64,000 nt of DNA from Actinopolyspora erythraea (GTDB lineage Bacteria > Actinomycetota > Actinomycetes > Mycobacteriales > Pseudonocardiaceae), in NCBI RefSeq assembly GCF_002263515.1, contig NZ_CP022752.1:4154001-4218000 (forward strand). Direction: 5' to 3'. This document shows positions 1 to 10,931 of this stretch, one piece after another; positions within the stretch are counted from its first letter, which is position 1, and each line of letters opens with the position of its first letter. Both the position numbers and the translations under genes were made by a program. The notes beneath the pieces are model-generated. The model was not told the DNA's origin. It searched no databases and worked only from the letters and a program-made list of their open reading frames with translations.

Positions 1-581
1 GCCATCGTGCGGAACTCGCGTTCGTCCCCGTTTCCGGTGATCAGCAGCCGCACGTCGCCGCGTTCGCTCACCCACGCCCGTTCCGACCGGATGCTGCGGT
101 AGACCACCCACTTCCGGCCCGCCACCTCGACGGTTCCCAGCGCCCTGGGCCGCTGTTCGGTCTCGAACGACACCAGCTCGGCATCGGAGGCCGGTGACTG
201 CGACAGCCGCAGGTAGTGGGTACGACCGGTCAACCAGCCGACCTGCACGACCTCGTGGTCCGGCGCGACCCGCCGTACGTCCGTCGAGTTCGCCCGCCAC
301 CCCTCGGGCAGGCGAGGACGCAGCACCGGGAAGTCGACACGGCGGGCGGCCGAGTCGAGTTCCCGGCCGACCTCCACGGTGGGTGCGGTTTCGGGGTCCA
401 CCGAGGGCCCCAGCGGACTGAACGAGCAGCGCCCCATGAGTCCGGCCACTCCCAGCACCACGAGGATCAGCGGCAACAGCGCGAACAGCATGGCCCGGGG
501 ACCCCGGGGCGCACCGCCCGCCGGAGAGCTGGATCGATTGTCCCCCGAACCCTGGTTGCGCCGTTCAGCCACGCCTCGCAT
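1..581 (-). CDS. DUF4245-like membrane-anchored protein (3' end beyond window)
   Basis: Translating the minus strand from the ATG at 581 gives an open frame running off the left edge. The N-terminus is polar and Arg/Gly/Ser-rich, then one hydrophobic segment (about residues 34-52, [20 protein letters not shown]), then an extracytoplasmic domain with the phrase [17 protein letters not shown]. This is the layout of actinobacterial DUF4245 proteins, of unknown function. It is divergent from glpX with a 239-bp spacer, an arrangement also known in mycobacteria. The C-terminal part is missing because the window starts there. Family assignment is by eye from pattern and context. Confidence 0.75.
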   Translation of the reverse strand, partial: MRGVAERRNQGSGDNRSSSPAGGAPRGPRAMLFALLPLILVVLGVAGLMGRCSFSPLGPSVDPETAPTVEVGRELDSAARRVDFPVLRPRLPEGWRANSTDVRRVAPDHEVVQVGWLTGRTHYLRLSQSPASDAELVSFETEQRPRALGTVEVAGRKWVVYRSIRSERAWVSERGDVRLLITGNGDEREFRTM

Positions 582-820
582 GCTCTCACCTACCCGGTCG
601 CGCGCGCCGAAGAGCCCACAGGGGCGAGCGGCCGCGTGGCCTGCGCCACTTCACCGGAACGACTGTGGGCCGGATCTGCGAGGATCCGCCCAACGACACG
701 ATCACGGGCGGTGGACGATCCGCCCCGCCGGGGAGCCGGTGGCGACCCCGGCGACCGAGGACGACCAAGGCAGCGGACATCAACCGAGGCAGCGAGTTCC
801 ACTCGCCTGCGGGAGGCGCC

Positions 821-1882
821 ATGAACACTTCCAGCACCGATTCGCACGAGACCACTCGCCGCCCCGAGGCCCCCGACCGCAACCTGGCGATGGATCTGGT
901 GCGGGTCACCGAGGCCGCCGCCATGTCGGCGGGCCGCTGGGTGGGGCGAGGTGACAAGAACTCCGGTGACGGGGCGGCCGTGGAGGCCATGCGCAAGCTG
1001 ATCGGCACCGTGGCGATGCGGGGAGTCGTCGTGATCGGCGAGGGCGAGAAGGACGAGGCCCCGATGCTGTTCAACGGCGAGGAGGTGGGCAACCACCACG
1101 GCCCCGAGTGCGACGTGGCCGTCGACCCGATCGACGGGACCACCCTGCTGAGCAAGGGCATGCCGAACGCGCTCGCGGTGCTGGCCGTCGCCGAGCGCAA
1201 CGCGATGTTCGACCCCTCCGCCGTGTTCTACATGGAGAAGCTGGCCGTGGGCCCCGAGGCCGCGGACGTGGTCGACATCAGCGCCCCCGTCGCCGAGAAC
1301 ATCCGCCGGGTGGCCAAGGCCAAGCAGATCGAGGTCTCCGACGTCACCGTGTGCGTCCTGGACCGGTCACGGCACGACCAGCTGGTCTCCGACGTGCGCG
1401 AGGCGGGCGCCAGGATCCAGTTCATCTCGGACGGCGACGTGGCGGGCGCGATCGCCGCCGCGCGCCCCGACAGCGGGGTGGACATGCTCATGGGCATCGG
1501 CGGCACGCCCGAGGGCATCATCACCGCGTGCGCGTTGAAGTGCATGGAGGGTGAGCTGCAGGCCCGCCTGTGGCCGAAGGACGACACCGAGCGGGAGCAG
1601 GTGCGTGCCGCCGGGCACGACCCGGAGCGGATCCTGACCACCTCGGACCTGGTGCGCGGTGACAACGTGTTCTTCTGCGCCACCGGCATCACCGACGGGG
1701 CGCTGCTGCGCGGGGTGCACTACCGGGCGCAGCGCTGCACCACCCAGTCGCTGATGATGCGTTCCAAGTCGGGCACGGTCCGGCTGATCGAGGGCTCGCA
1801 CAAGCTGAGCAAGCTCAACGAGTACTCCGAACTCGACTTCAAGCACGGCGAACCCACCGCCCGCTACGGCCTCCTGCCCTGA
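821..1882 (+). CDS. glpX: Fructose-1,6-bisphosphatase, class II
   Basis: This 353-aa cytosolic enzyme hydrolyses fructose-1,6-bisphosphate to fructose-6-phosphate in gluconeogenesis. The metal-binding motif of the inositol-phosphatase/FBPase superfamily is visible as [11 protein letters not shown], with the upstream [11 protein letters not shown] and the downstream GIGGTPEGI loop typical of GlpX. I chose the ATG at 821 because GGGAGG sits just upstream and the family's N-terminus ([14 protein letters not shown]) begins about 20 residues later; the longer open frame from 665 is unlikely. In many actinobacteria this is the main FBPase, and fumC is a usual neighbour, as here. A 9-bp hairpin follows about 65 bp after the stop. 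Confidence 0.95.
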   Translation: MNTSSTDSHETTRRPEAPDRNLAMDLVRVTEAAAMSAGRWVGRGDKNSGDGAAVEAMRKLIGTVAMRGVVVIGEGEKDEAPMLFNGEEVGNHHGPECDVAVDPIDGTTLLSKGMPNALAVLAVAERNAMFDPSAVFYMEKLAVGPEAADVVDISAPVAENIRRVAKAKQIEVSDVTVCVLDRSRHDQLVSDVREAGARIQFISDGDVAGAIAAARPDSGVDMLMGIGGTPEGIITACALKCMEGELQARLWPKDDTEREQVRAAGHDPERILTTSDLVRGDNVFFCATGITDGALLRGVHYRAQRCTTQSLMMRSKSGTVRLIEGSHKLSKLNEYSELDFKHGEPTARYGLLP

Positions 1883-1947
1883 GGGTCACGGCCGAACCGA
1901 GAGTCCGGGGTTGAAGTCGCCGCTGGTGGCAGAGCGTTCGGCGCTTG

Positions 1948-1974
1948 CGCCCCTCGCCGGCAGCGCGAGGGGCG
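1948..1974 (+). terminator. Possible glpX terminator hairpin
   Basis: The arms CGCCCCTCG (1948-1956) and CGAGGGGCG (1966-1974) are perfectly complementary around a 9-base loop, 66 bp after the glpX stop. There is no U-tract, as is common in high-GC actinobacteria, so the function is inferred from position. Confidence 0.4.
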
Positions 1975-2136
1975 TCGACTCACCGGGCCGAGAACCCCGG
2001 CTACGTCAAGCGGCGCCAGCCGCTTACGACCACCCACGCGGCCGGCTCCGGAAACCGGTCCCGGGGTCGGTGCGGGTGGCCGGGTAATCGGCACACGAGG
2101 CAGTGCGGCGACGCTTCGACGAGCAGTGCGGCGGCG

Positions 2137-2162
2137 GCGGCGATTTCCCGCGAAATCGCCGC
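2137..2162. terminator. Strong hairpin between convergent genes
   Basis: An 11-bp perfect stem (GCGGCGATTTC with GAAATCGCCGC) closes a 4-base loop. It lies between the convergent glpX and ferredoxin reductase genes and could terminate either transcript. It lacks a T-run. Confidence 0.4.
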
Positions 2163-2267
2163 TCCACTGTGACGCGGAGCCGAACTCCGACCACCCGCGC
2201 GGGCCGAACCCCGACCACCCTCACGACAGGCACCGCCGCGGGGTCTCCGGCGAGTGCCTCACGAGGA

Positions 2268-2306
2268 AGGCCCGACGTTGTGTAGTACCTACCCGATGTC
2301 GGGCCT
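2268..2306 (-). terminator. Inverted repeat downstream of ferredoxin reductase
   Basis: The arms AGGCCCGAC (2268-2276) and GTCGGGCCT (2298-2306) are perfectly complementary with a 21-base loop. It lies 76 bp beyond the stop of the minus-strand reductase. It is a possible terminator, weaker than the 2137 hairpin because of the long loop. Confidence 0.3.
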
Positions 2307-2381
2307 CCCCGGAGCGAGGCGCCGCCGGAGGTTCCGCCAAGAAACCAGCTACGCGACCCGAGATGACGCAGTCCGCCCGAT

Positions 2382-3386
2382 TCAGTCGGCGTTGGTGGAG
2401 TGCCCGGGGAAAAGCCGCGCCGACGGGTCGAGCTCCACCGCGATGTTGTTCACGGCCGTGGCCGCCTCACCGAATCCGGTGGCGATGAGCTTGACCTTGC
2501 CCGGGTAGGAGGCCACGTCCCCGGCGGCGTAGATCCGCTCGCGGTTGGTTCGCATCGTGGTGTCCACTTTGATGGAACGCTTGTCCAGGTCGAGCCCCCA
2601 CTCCTCGATCGGCCCCAGCGCCGCGGTGAACCCCAGCGCCGCCACCACGGTCTGGGCACTCAGCACCTGGGTGTCTCCTTCGGACAGTTCGAGTTCGACT
2701 TCCCGGACGCGGTGCTCGTCACCGCGGATCTCGGCCACCTCGGCGCTGGTGATCAGCGGCACTCCGAGCCGTTCCGCCTCCTGGACGAGTCCGGCCTGGG
2801 CGCGGAACCTGGCCCGGCGGTGCACCAGCGTGACGCTGTTGGCGACAGGGTGCAGCGCCAGCGCCCAGTCGAACGCCGAGTCCCCACCGCCCACCACGAC
2901 GACGTCGCGACCGTGGTGCTCGGCGATCTCGGGAACGAAGTGCACCACACCACGGTCCAGCCAACCGTCACCGGCGGGCAGCGGCCTGGGGGTGAACTCG
3001 CCGATGCCCGCGGTGATCAGCATCGCCCCGGCGCGGACGGTGGTGCCGTCCCCCGTTCCCACCAGCAGTCCCTCCGGTCCGGCGGAGAGTTCGGTGGCGT
3101 AGCGGCCCAGCAGGTAGGTGGGTTCGTAGCGGTCCGCCTGCTCGACCAGTCCGCTGATCAGGTCCCGTCCCCGGATCTCGGGAAAACCCGCCACGTCGAA
3201 GATCCGCTTCTCCGGGTACATCGCCGTCACCTGCCCACCCGGCTCGGGCAGCGAGTCCACCAGCGCGGCCGACAGGCCGCGGAACCCGGCGTAGTAGGCG
3301 GCGTAGAGCCCGGTCGGTCCCGCCCCGACGATCAGCACGTCGACCTCGGCGGAGACCACCTCCCGCGATAGCGTGTCGCGATCCAT
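2382..3386 (-). CDS. Ferredoxin/flavodoxin--NADP+ reductase, thioredoxin-reductase-like type
   Basis: This 334-aa FAD/NAD(P)-binding oxidoreductase has the FAD Rossmann motif near residues 17-30 ([15 protein letters not shown]), then [12 protein letters not shown], which is typical of the TrxR-like ferredoxin-NADP reductases. The second nucleotide-binding motif is [15 protein letters not shown], and the C-terminal FAD motif is [13 protein letters not shown]. There is no redox CxxC, which separates it from thioredoxin reductase. It probably moves electrons between NADPH and ferredoxin or flavodoxin. I placed the start at the ATG at 3386, preceded by GAGGTGG. The open frame continues upstream into antisense of fumC, which is not coding. 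It is divergent from fumC. Confidence 0.88.
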   Translation of the reverse strand: MDRDTLSREVVSAEVDVLIVGAGPTGLYAAYYAGFRGLSAALVDSLPEPGGQVTAMYPEKRIFDVAGFPEIRGRDLISGLVEQADRYEPTYLLGRYATELSAGPEGLLVGTGDGTTVRAGAMLITAGIGEFTPRPLPAGDGWLDRGVVHFVPEIAEHHGRDVVVVGGGDSAFDWALALHPVANSVTLVHRRARFRAQAGLVQEAERLGVPLITSAEVAEIRGDEHRVREVELELSEGDTQVLSAQTVVAALGFTAALGPIEEWGLDLDKRSIKVDTTMRTNRERIYAAGDVASYPGKVKLIATGFGEAATAVNNIAVELDPSARLFPGHSTNAD

Positions 3387-3545
3387 GTCCACCTCGCGCA
3401 GCGACGGCAACACCCGGCTCCAGGCTATCGCCTCGACACCCGCGAGCGGGGGACGAACGCGACCGATCCTCGTCCCCGGCACGTCGAAGGTCGAGTGGCC
3501 GAACCCATACTGACCCGCGCCACGGGCACGGTTCACACTTTTCGC

Positions 3546-4943
3546 ATGAGCGAACAGCGATACCGCACCGAGCACGACACCATGGGCGAGGTACAGGTGC
3601 CCGCCGAGGCGCTGTACCGGGCGCAGACGCAGCGCGCCGTGGACAATTTCCCCGTCTCCGGCCAGGGCCTGGAACGGGCGCAGATCCGTGCGCTGGGACT
3701 GCTGAAGGCCGCGACCGCACGGGTCAACGGCAGGTTGGGCGTGCTGGAGGCGGACATGGCCGAGGCGATCGCGGCCGCGGCCGACGAGGTGGCCGAGGGG
3801 CGGCACGACGACCACTTCCCCATCGACGTGTTCCAGACGGGGTCGGGCACCTCCTCGAACATGAACGCCAACGAGGTGATCGCCACCCTCGCCACCCGCT
3901 CGCTCGGACGTGACGTCCACCCGAACGACCACGTCAACGCCTCGCAGTCCTCCAACGACACCTTCCCCACCACGATCCACGTCGCGGCCACCGAAGCGGT
4001 GTTGACCGACACGATCCCCGCCCTGGAACAGCTCGCCGCCGTCATCGAGGACCGCGCCGCGCAGTGGAGCGAGGTGGTCAAGTCCGGTCGTACCCACCTG
4101 ATGGACGCGGTGCCGATCACGCTCGGCCAGGAGGCGGGCGCCTGGGCCGCCCAGGCCCGCTACGGCGTGGAGCGGCTGCGTGCCGGGCTGGACCGGCTCG
4201 GCGAGCTGCCCATCGGCGGTACGGCCGTGGGGTCCGGGCTCAACGCCCCCGAGGGATTCGGGGCGGCGGTCTCGTCCGAACTGGCCCGGGTGACCGGTCT
4301 TCCGCTGACCGAGGCCCGCGACCACTTCGAGGCGCAGGCCACACAGGACGGTGTGGTGGAGACCTCGGGCAACCTGCGCACCGTCGCCGTGAGCCTGAAC
4401 AAGATCGCCAACGACCTGCGCTGGCTCGGCTCCGGCCCGCGCACCGGGCTGGCCGAACTGGCGCTGCCCGACCTGCAGCCGGGGTCGTCGATCATGCCGG
4501 GCAAGGTCAACCCGGTGATCCCCGAGGCCACGATGCAGGTGGTCGCCCAGGTGGTCGGCAACGACGCGACGGTCTCGTTCGCCGGTTCGCAGGGCAACTT
4601 CCAGCTGAACGTCAACCTGCCGGTGATCGCGCGGAACGTGCTCGAGTCGGCGCGGCTGCTGGCGGCGGTGTCCAGGCTGCTGGCCGACAAGGTGTTCGCC
4701 GGGGTCGAGGTCGACACCGAACGCGCCCGCGAGTACGCCGAGGGCTCTCCCTCCATCGTGACCCCGCTCAACCGCTATATCGGTTACGAGGAGGCGGCCG
4801 CCGTCGCCAAGCAGGCGCTGAAGGAGCGCAAGACCATCCGAGAGGTCGTGCTGGAACGCGGCTACGTCGAGGAGGGCAAGCTCACCCGGCAACAGCTCGA
4901 CGAGGCCCTGGACGTGCTGAGCATGGCGCGGGCCGACCGCTGA
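3546..4943 (+). CDS. fumC: Fumarate hydratase, class II
   Basis: This 465-aa TCA-cycle enzyme interconverts fumarate and L-malate. The fumarase/aspartase signature [11 protein letters not shown] is present near residue 317, with [14 protein letters not shown] and the [17 protein letters not shown] segment contributing to the active site. Length is normal for the iron-independent class II type. The ATG at 3546 is used because [16 protein letters not shown] matches the family N-terminus; a longer frame exists but is not needed. An 11-bp hairpin follows 14 bp after the stop. It sits in the usual actinobacterial glpX-fumC neighbourhood. Confidence 0.95.
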   Translation: MSEQRYRTEHDTMGEVQVPAEALYRAQTQRAVDNFPVSGQGLERAQIRALGLLKAATARVNGRLGVLEADMAEAIAAAADEVAEGRHDDHFPIDVFQTGSGTSSNMNANEVIATLATRSLGRDVHPNDHVNASQSSNDTFPTTIHVAATEAVLTDTIPALEQLAAVIEDRAAQWSEVVKSGRTHLMDAVPITLGQEAGAWAAQARYGVERLRAGLDRLGELPIGGTAVGSGLNAPEGFGAAVSSELARVTGLPLTEARDHFEAQATQDGVVETSGNLRTVAVSLNKIANDLRWLGSGPRTGLAELALPDLQPGSSIMPGKVNPVIPEATMQVVAQVVGNDATVSFAGSQGNFQLNVNLPVIARNVLESARLLAAVSRLLADKVFAGVEVDTERAREYAEGSPSIVTPLNRYIGYEEAAAVAKQALKERKTIREVVLERGYVEEGKLTRQQLDEALDVLSMARADR

Positions 4944-4956
4944 GCGACCCGCTTCG

Positions 4957-4988
4957 ACCCGGCCGGTACCCCGTGGAACCGGCCGGGT
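4957..4988 (+). terminator. fumC terminator hairpin
   Basis: The 11-bp perfect arms ACCCGGCCGGT (4957-4967) and ACCGGCCGGGT (4978-4988) are separated by 10 bases and start 14 bp after the fumC stop, followed by TCTCC. Position and stem strength support termination. Confidence 0.6.
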
Positions 4989-5212
4989 TCTCCGGCCGGG
5001 CTCTCCCGCCGCGCCGCGCGGAGCCCCCGTGCCCACGACGTCGCGGGCCCGCGAACGTGCCGCGGGCCGCCCTCCCGTACCCGACACCGACGACCAGCGC
5101 GGCGGTGAATTCGCACGACATCGGCTCGTGACTCCGTTCACAGGGCCGTGGCACTATCGTGACGCGTAGCGGCACCCCGGTGCCACTGGTCGGACGCTGC
5201 GGGGACAGGGGT

Positions 5213-6736
5213 ATGCATATTCCGGAGACGGAGGTCGGGCCCGTCGAGGACTTCGCGGAACACTTCGACAGGATCCGGTCGCTGGCTCGCGACGGTGACA
5301 ACGCGGGCGCCATCGAGGAGGCCGACCGGATAGCCGCCGCCGCGACGGATCCGCTCGTGATCTGCCGGGCTCTGGTGCTCAAGCTCGGCAGGCTGTTCAA
5401 CCTGGGGCGCACGCAGCAGTGCCCCGCGGTGCTGGACTGGGCCTTCGAGGTGCTGTCGGACCGCCGGGCTCCCGCCCTGCGGGGCCACCTGCACGCACTG
5501 GCCGGGATCATCGCCGCCGCCGACTCACTGGAGCGCTGCGTACGGCACCTCGTGCAGGCGGAACGCGAGCTGGACAGCGAGCGGGGGCCGACGGAGGACA
5601 TCGTCGTCGCCCGGCACGACCTGGCGGTGACCTACTCCTACCTGGGGTTCCACGCCCAGGCGGCGCCATTGGCCGAACGCTGCTACCGCGCGGGCCAGGC
5701 CCTCGGACTGCCCAGCGGGGACCACGCGCTGCCCGAAGTCGCGGTGCGCTGGGCTGTTTCGCTGGACCACCTGGGCGACGCCGAGGGCTGCGCCGACATG
5801 CTGCGCTGGGTGCTGGAAACCTGGGGCGAGCGCACCGATCCGCGCCGGCTCTGGCCCGCCGAGCAGTACTACTACGGTTACGCCGCGATGCGGCTGCGGG
5901 CGCTCGGCGAGCCCGCCGAGGTAAACCCGGTCCTGTTCAGTGTCGAGGAACAGGGCTGGGAGGTGGCCGACCTGCGGATGCTGGCCGGTGCCTGCGAGTC
6001 GATCGCGGCGGGCGATCCCACCGGGGCGCTGCGTCGACTCGACCGCCCCACCCACCCCTACACGCTGGGAACCGCCGAACCGCACCGCGTGCGCGCCCTG
6101 GCACACGCCGCCGCCGGTGACCACCGCTCCGCCCGCGAGGCGGACCGGGAGGCCACGCGGGCTGCCACCAGCGACACCGGCCGGTTGCGCGACCGGCTGG
6201 TCGACGGCACCAGGACCCAGCTCGACCACGAGGCGTTACGCCGCACCGTGGAGCAGTACGCCTCGGAAGCGCTCACGGACCCACTCACCGGGCTGCCCAA
6301 CCGCAGGCACTTCGACCGCTATGTGGCGCGGCTGGCCGAGGACGGCGTCGACGCCGCGATAGGGGTCATCGACCTGGACGGTTTCAAGACCGTCAACACC
6401 GTCTACGGCCACCTATCGGGCGATCTGGTGCTGCAGCGGGTGGCCGCCATCCTCGCCAGAACACTGCGGCAGGGCGACTTCGTCGCGCGTTACGGCGGGG
6501 ACGAGTTCGTCGCGGTGCTGCCCCGGACCGAACTCCCGGACGCCCACCGCATCGGGGCCCGGATAGCGAGCGCGGTCGCCGACGGGGACTGGGACGCGCT
6601 GGTGGCGGGAACTCCGGTCTCGGTCACGATCGGCTGGGCCGACCTGACGGATCCGCTCGGTCTGCCCGGCACCCTCGAGTCCGCCGACCGCGCCATGCTG
6701 AGCCGGAAGAGGCTGGCGGGAAGCCCCCGTGGCTGA
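5213..6736 (+). CDS. GGDEF-domain diguanylate cyclase with TPR-like N-terminal region
   Basis: This is a roughly 507-aa signalling protein. The first 340 or so residues are an Ala/Leu-rich helical region that looks like tetratricopeptide-type repeats; I see no transmembrane segment. The C-terminal 165 residues form a GGDEF domain beginning at DPLTGLPNRRHFDRY. The catalytic signature GGDEF is intact at about residues 428-432. An RxxD motif (RQGD) five residues upstream is the inhibitory c-di-GMP site. It should therefore make c-di-GMP from two GTP with product inhibition. The start is uncertain: ATG 5213 was chosen, GTG 5159 is an in-frame alternative. No EAL domain follows. Confidence 0.85.
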   Translation: MHIPETEVGPVEDFAEHFDRIRSLARDGDNAGAIEEADRIAAAATDPLVICRALVLKLGRLFNLGRTQQCPAVLDWAFEVLSDRRAPALRGHLHALAGIIAAADSLERCVRHLVQAERELDSERGPTEDIVVARHDLAVTYSYLGFHAQAAPLAERCYRAGQALGLPSGDHALPEVAVRWAVSLDHLGDAEGCADMLRWVLETWGERTDPRRLWPAEQYYYGYAAMRLRALGEPAEVNPVLFSVEEQGWEVADLRMLAGACESIAAGDPTGALRRLDRPTHPYTLGTAEPHRVRALAHAAAGDHRSAREADREATRAATSDTGRLRDRLVDGTRTQLDHEALRRTVEQYASEALTDPLTGLPNRRHFDRYVARLAEDGVDAAIGVIDLDGFKTVNTVYGHLSGDLVLQRVAAILARTLRQGDFVARYGGDEFVAVLPRTELPDAHRIGARIASAVADGDWDALVAGTPVSVTIGWADLTDPLGLPGTLESADRAMLSRKRLAGSPRG

Positions 6737-6887
6737 GTGGCGAGCCGAGTGACGAGCCGTCCCGCGCGGCGGGATCGCGCCGCAGCGACCCCTCGGGCGA
6801 GATCCTCCCCCGGACGGGGCCACGCCCCGGCGCGGGAAGCGCGTACCGGCGAACGGTGCGGACACCGCCAGTGAGAAAGTGGGGGTC

Positions 6888-7373
6888 ATGAGCAACCGCG
6901 GCAGCGAGCCGGAGCCCGAACAGCCTCGTGATATGCCACCTCCGGTGGAGCTTCCCGAGGAGCTGGTGGAGGGGGCCGACCGTTCGATCAACATCGGTGG
7001 CGATCCGACGCCGGGTGGCCGATCGTCCGCTTTCGCCTCGGAGGAGCCGGACGCCTACGTTGCGGTACTGGTGACGGAGTCGACCTCGGACTCGCCCGAC
7101 TTCCAGCCGCTGTACGAGGAGTCGTTCGTGCTGCTGACGGCTCACTCGGAGGAGGAAGCCCTCGAGAAGGCGCGCGAGTACGGCAAGCAGCAGGAGATCA
7201 GCTACCACAACGAGCACCAGCAGCTGGTCACCTGGCGGCTCAAGCACGTCGTGGAGGTCAAGCAGGTCGAGGACGCGACCTTCGACGACGGCTCCGAGCT
7301 CTACAGCAGGTTCTTCCGCGACTACGCGCGTTACCGCTCCTTCGAGCCGACCCTGGAGGGCGAGGAACCCTGA
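6888..7373 (+). CDS. DUF4288-like protein
   Basis: This is a 161-aa soluble protein of unknown function. The first 55 residues are acidic, Pro/Gly-rich and probably disordered. The folded part (DAYVAVLVTEST, then YEESFVLLTAHSEEEALEKAREYG, then LKHVVEVKQVED) resembles the DUF4288 pattern in which a short alpha/beta domain carries a conserved YEE/LLTA segment. Ser/Ala-rich low-complexity regions are absent from the core. The ATG at 6888 follows GTGGGGGT. It lies between the diguanylate cyclase and guaB1 on the same strand, with 150-180 bp spacers, so it is probably a separate transcript. Family assignment is by eye. Confidence 0.6.
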   Translation: MSNRGSEPEPEQPRDMPPPVELPEELVEGADRSINIGGDPTPGGRSSAFASEEPDAYVAVLVTESTSDSPDFQPLYEESFVLLTAHSEEEALEKAREYGKQQEISYHNEHQQLVTWRLKHVVEVKQVEDATFDDGSELYSRFFRDYARYRSFEPTLEGEEP

Positions 7374-7543
7374 CCGGAAGCCGCCGCTCTGCGACGAGCG
7401 CGGCGGCGCGAGGCCGAGCCCGCGGGTGGTGTCTTCGCACGAACGGCGACCGGCGGTGCGTTCGCGCGGTTGGCTGTTCCGCACAACGCGGGCGACCTCG
7501 GTCACCGGAACGATGAGCGGGCACCGTCGAAGGGGTATCCTGA

Positions 7544-8989
<1,446 letters not shown>

Positions 8990-9405
8990 CGTCTTCGGGG
9001 CCGAGCGACACCGACTCGGCCCCGTTCCCGTTCCGGTACGAGCCCACTCCACCGTTGTCGGAGTGGCGCCGTTCCTCCGCTTCCGGAAGACGCGGCGGGC
9101 GCTCGCGCCTCGCGGCGGAACCTCTTACACACCGCTGCCGGAGACCGAGCGCGCCTCCGACGGCGAGCGCGGGGCTTCGCGCCGGTTTCAATCTACGTAA
9201 CGGATTACTGATGCACACCGTTGCGCGATCGACTACACATATCGAGTGAAGGTTGTCCCGATCCACGGGCTCGGAATTACTGAATGCGAGCACCACACAG
9301 CTGAGCGCGCGGAAAAGGATGATTACTACAGCCAGATAGACGAACAGGCGATCGACCAGTTACCAGAACGGTGTACCGACCCCGCCCCCACGGAAAGCTG
9401 TATCA
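8990..9405. other. Intergenic region, lower-GC towards its right half
   Basis: These 416 bases hold the guaB1 terminator at the left. The stretch 9185-9400 is noticeably richer in A and T than the flanks (TCAATCTACGTAACGGATTA, then GATGATTACTACAGCCAGAT). No gene is recognisable; it presumably contains the promoter of the small LysR-type gene. It marks the transition from housekeeping genes to the biosynthetic cluster. Confidence 0.5.
8996..9024 (+). terminator. guaB1 terminator hairpin
   Basis: The 10-bp perfect arms CGGGGCCGAG (8996-9005) and CTCGGCCCCG (9015-9024) close a 9-base loop starting 6 bp after the guaB1 stop, followed by a pyrimidine-rich TTCCCG. Confidence 0.65.
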
Positions 9406-9729
9406 ATGCACGAAAGAGAGATCCGCGCCTTCGTGACCATCGCCGACGCCAGGCGTATGGACCGTGCGGCACAACAGCTCGGATACTCACAACCGGCGAT
9501 CAGCTACCAGATCAAGTGTTTGGAGAAATCGCTGCGGACGAAGCTCTTCGAACGAACCCCGGAAGGGGTGCGGCTCACCGAATCCGGGAGAGTGATCCTG
9601 CCGGCCGCCCGGGAGCTGCTGGAACTCATGGAGCGCATGAAGCGGAGCTCCGGAGTCGACGGAGTCGCGTCCGGGCTCGACCACCTGCTGACCGGACGGA
9701 TGGGGGCACCTTCGGCCGTCGCACGGTAG
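9406..9729 (+). CDS. Stand-alone LysR-type DNA-binding domain protein
   Basis: This is only 107 aa long. Residues 1-62 form a clear LysR winged helix-turn-helix (EIRAFVTIADARRMDRAAQQLGYSQPAISYQIKCLEK, then TKLFERTPEGVRLTESG) followed by the start of the linker helix. The effector-binding domain of normal LysR proteins (about 300 aa) is absent, and the last 30 residues look like random read-through. It is either a degraded LysR gene or a short DNA-binding regulator. GGAAAG lies 9 bases before the ATG at 9406. It sits at the left edge of the cluster, on the opposite strand to the peptide-synthetase operon. Confidence 0.65.
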   Translation: MHEREIRAFVTIADARRMDRAAQQLGYSQPAISYQIKCLEKSLRTKLFERTPEGVRLTESGRVILPAARELLELMERMKRSSGVDGVASGLDHLLTGRMGAPSAVAR

Positions 9730-9811
9730 TGCGACCGGGGGTCCGCGGCCGGAAACCGATTCCGGGATCCCGGGCCCTCGGTACTTCCTCGTACGGCCAC
9801 GGTCGGAACGG

Positions 9812-10312
9812 TCAGCGACGACGGGTGAAGCCCACCATCGCCAGCCCCAACAACACTCCCCAGATCAGAAACCACATGTCCCAGACGTAGAGATGTCCAC
9901 GCAGGGCCGTCCAGTCCACTTCCGGTGGAGCGGGAATGACACCGATCTCGAGTGCGGCGGCGGCGCCGACGAGCACTCCCCCGTACCCCACGAGCACGGC
10001 CGTTCCCGACCAACCGCACACCAGCAACAACCAGCGTGGGAACACACTCCCCCACGGCTGGACCAGTGCCAGTGCGAACAGCGCACCACCGAGTTTGACC
10101 AGCACGGTGACGGCGAGCACGAACATCATAGCCGGGTTCCGCTCGACCACGGCCCGCGCGAGCCGACCTCCCACTGTCTCGAGGGCGAACGTGCCCCCCA
10201 ACGTCCAGTAGAGGTTGACGAGCGCGAACAGTAACCCGCACCAGAACGCCGCCCAGGCGCTCCGGAGTTGCCCACGGGTCGGGTGTGCGCGGGTGGCGGA
10301 CGGAGACATCAT
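9812..10312 (-). CDS. DUF3995-type four-helix membrane protein
   Basis: This 166-aa integral membrane protein has four hydrophobic segments (around residues 20-42, 60-84, 92-117 and 140-162) and the family phrase LVNLYWTLGGTFALETVGG near the first one. It matches the DUF3995 pattern common in actinobacteria; function is unknown. The start is the tandem ATG at 10312, preceded by GGAAGG. The frame continues upstream to 10393 but would then encode a non-hydrophobic leader. It is the last gene on the minus strand at this end of the cluster, 53 bp after the SRPBCC-like gene, so it may be co-transcribed. A direct role in the pathway is not evident. Confidence 0.7.
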   Translation of the reverse strand: MMSPSATRAHPTRGQLRSAWAAFWCGLLFALVNLYWTLGGTFALETVGGRLARAVVERNPAMMFVLAVTVLVKLGGALFALALVQPWGSVFPRWLLLVCGWSGTAVLVGYGGVLVGAAAALEIGVIPAPPEVDWTALRGHLYVWDMWFLIWGVLLGLAMVGFTRRR

Positions 10313-10364
10313 CACCTTCCGGGGACAGCCGGGTGTGTTCGGGTGGGGCGCGAGCGGAACCGGA

Positions 10365-10931
10365 TCACGTCCGATCTCCCCGGGTTCGGACACGTCGGGA
10401 CAGCGCGGCGAGCATGTCCCGACGAATCAAGCCGCTGCCTGCCCGGATCATCAGCCAGTAGAGCGCGAACTTCCGCCGAGTGGCCTGATCGGTGGCGTGA
10501 ACGCGGGTCTCGGTGGAGACAAGGGTTCCGGAATCCTGACTACGCAGTTCGAAGTTCATCACTACCTTGGTCCACCCCGGTTCGGAGAAGGCGCGGAATT
10601 CCGCGTCGTCCCGCGGAGCTCGCTCGGGTCGGACGGGCCGCGCCCGGGTGTAACGGGCCACGTCCGCGAGCAGGATCTCCCGCGGTGGATCCTCGATCAG
10701 TCGTCGCGGCCCCATCGAGTTCAGGACGAGGAGATCACCGACCTCGCCCACACCACGTCGCCAGGCGGACGGCCCACCTCGGGCACGCAACAGCAGACCG
10801 GTGACGCGCAGTTCGCCCATGCGCAGCCCGAGCAGCGTTTCGAAGGTTTCCACCTTCCCGGCCGGAACCCACTTCCGATGACGTTCGCGGTAATCGTACT
10901 CGGGCATGACTCGTTCTAGCAGTTCGTTCAT
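10365..10931 (-). CDS. SRPBCC/START-like hypothetical protein
   Basis: This 188-aa soluble protein has the character of actinobacterial SRPBCC-fold proteins. It begins MPEYDYRERHRKWVPAG, has a central hydrophobic beta segment (TKVVMNFELRS, then GTLVSTETRVHATD) and ends with the helix FALYWLMIRAGSGLIRRDM, a tail seen often in this family. No catalytic residues can be named. Its ATG at 10931 overlaps the mutE stop (ATGA), so it is translationally coupled to the glutamate mutase genes. That coupling is the best hint that it belongs to the cluster. It could bind a small lipophilic intermediate, but nothing in the sequence proves that. Confidence 0.55.
   Translation of the reverse strand: MNELLERVMPEYDYRERHRKWVPAGKVETFETLLGLRMGELRVTGLLLRARGGPSAWRRGVGEVGDLLVLNSMGPRRLIEDPPREILLADVARYTRARPVRPERAPRDDAEFRAFSEPGWTKVVMNFELRSQDSGTLVSTETRVHATDQATRRKFALYWLMIRAGSGLIRRDMLAALSRRVRTRGDRT

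Larger units (their letters stand above)
1883..2381. other. Intergenic region between convergent glpX and ferredoxin reductase
   Basis: These 499 bases contain no convincing gene. They carry three perfect inverted repeats: 1948-1956/1966-1974, 2137-2147/2152-2162 (11-bp stem, 4-base loop) and 2268-2276/2298-2306. The two flanking genes converge here, so the hairpins are reasonable transcription-termination structures. None is followed by a clear T-run. Confidence 0.6.

Noticed and set aside
2382..5141. A 919-codon minus-strand open frame covering the reductase and the fumC region
   Set aside because: Only the part from 3386 down has flavoprotein motifs; the rest is antisense to fumC with Arg/Gly/His-rich composition, typical of open frames in high-GC DNA.
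9246..9890. A 214-codon plus-strand frame overlapping the small LysR-type gene
   Set aside because: It reads the HTH region out of frame, and its composition has no family signal; the LysR HTH in the other frame is unmistakable.
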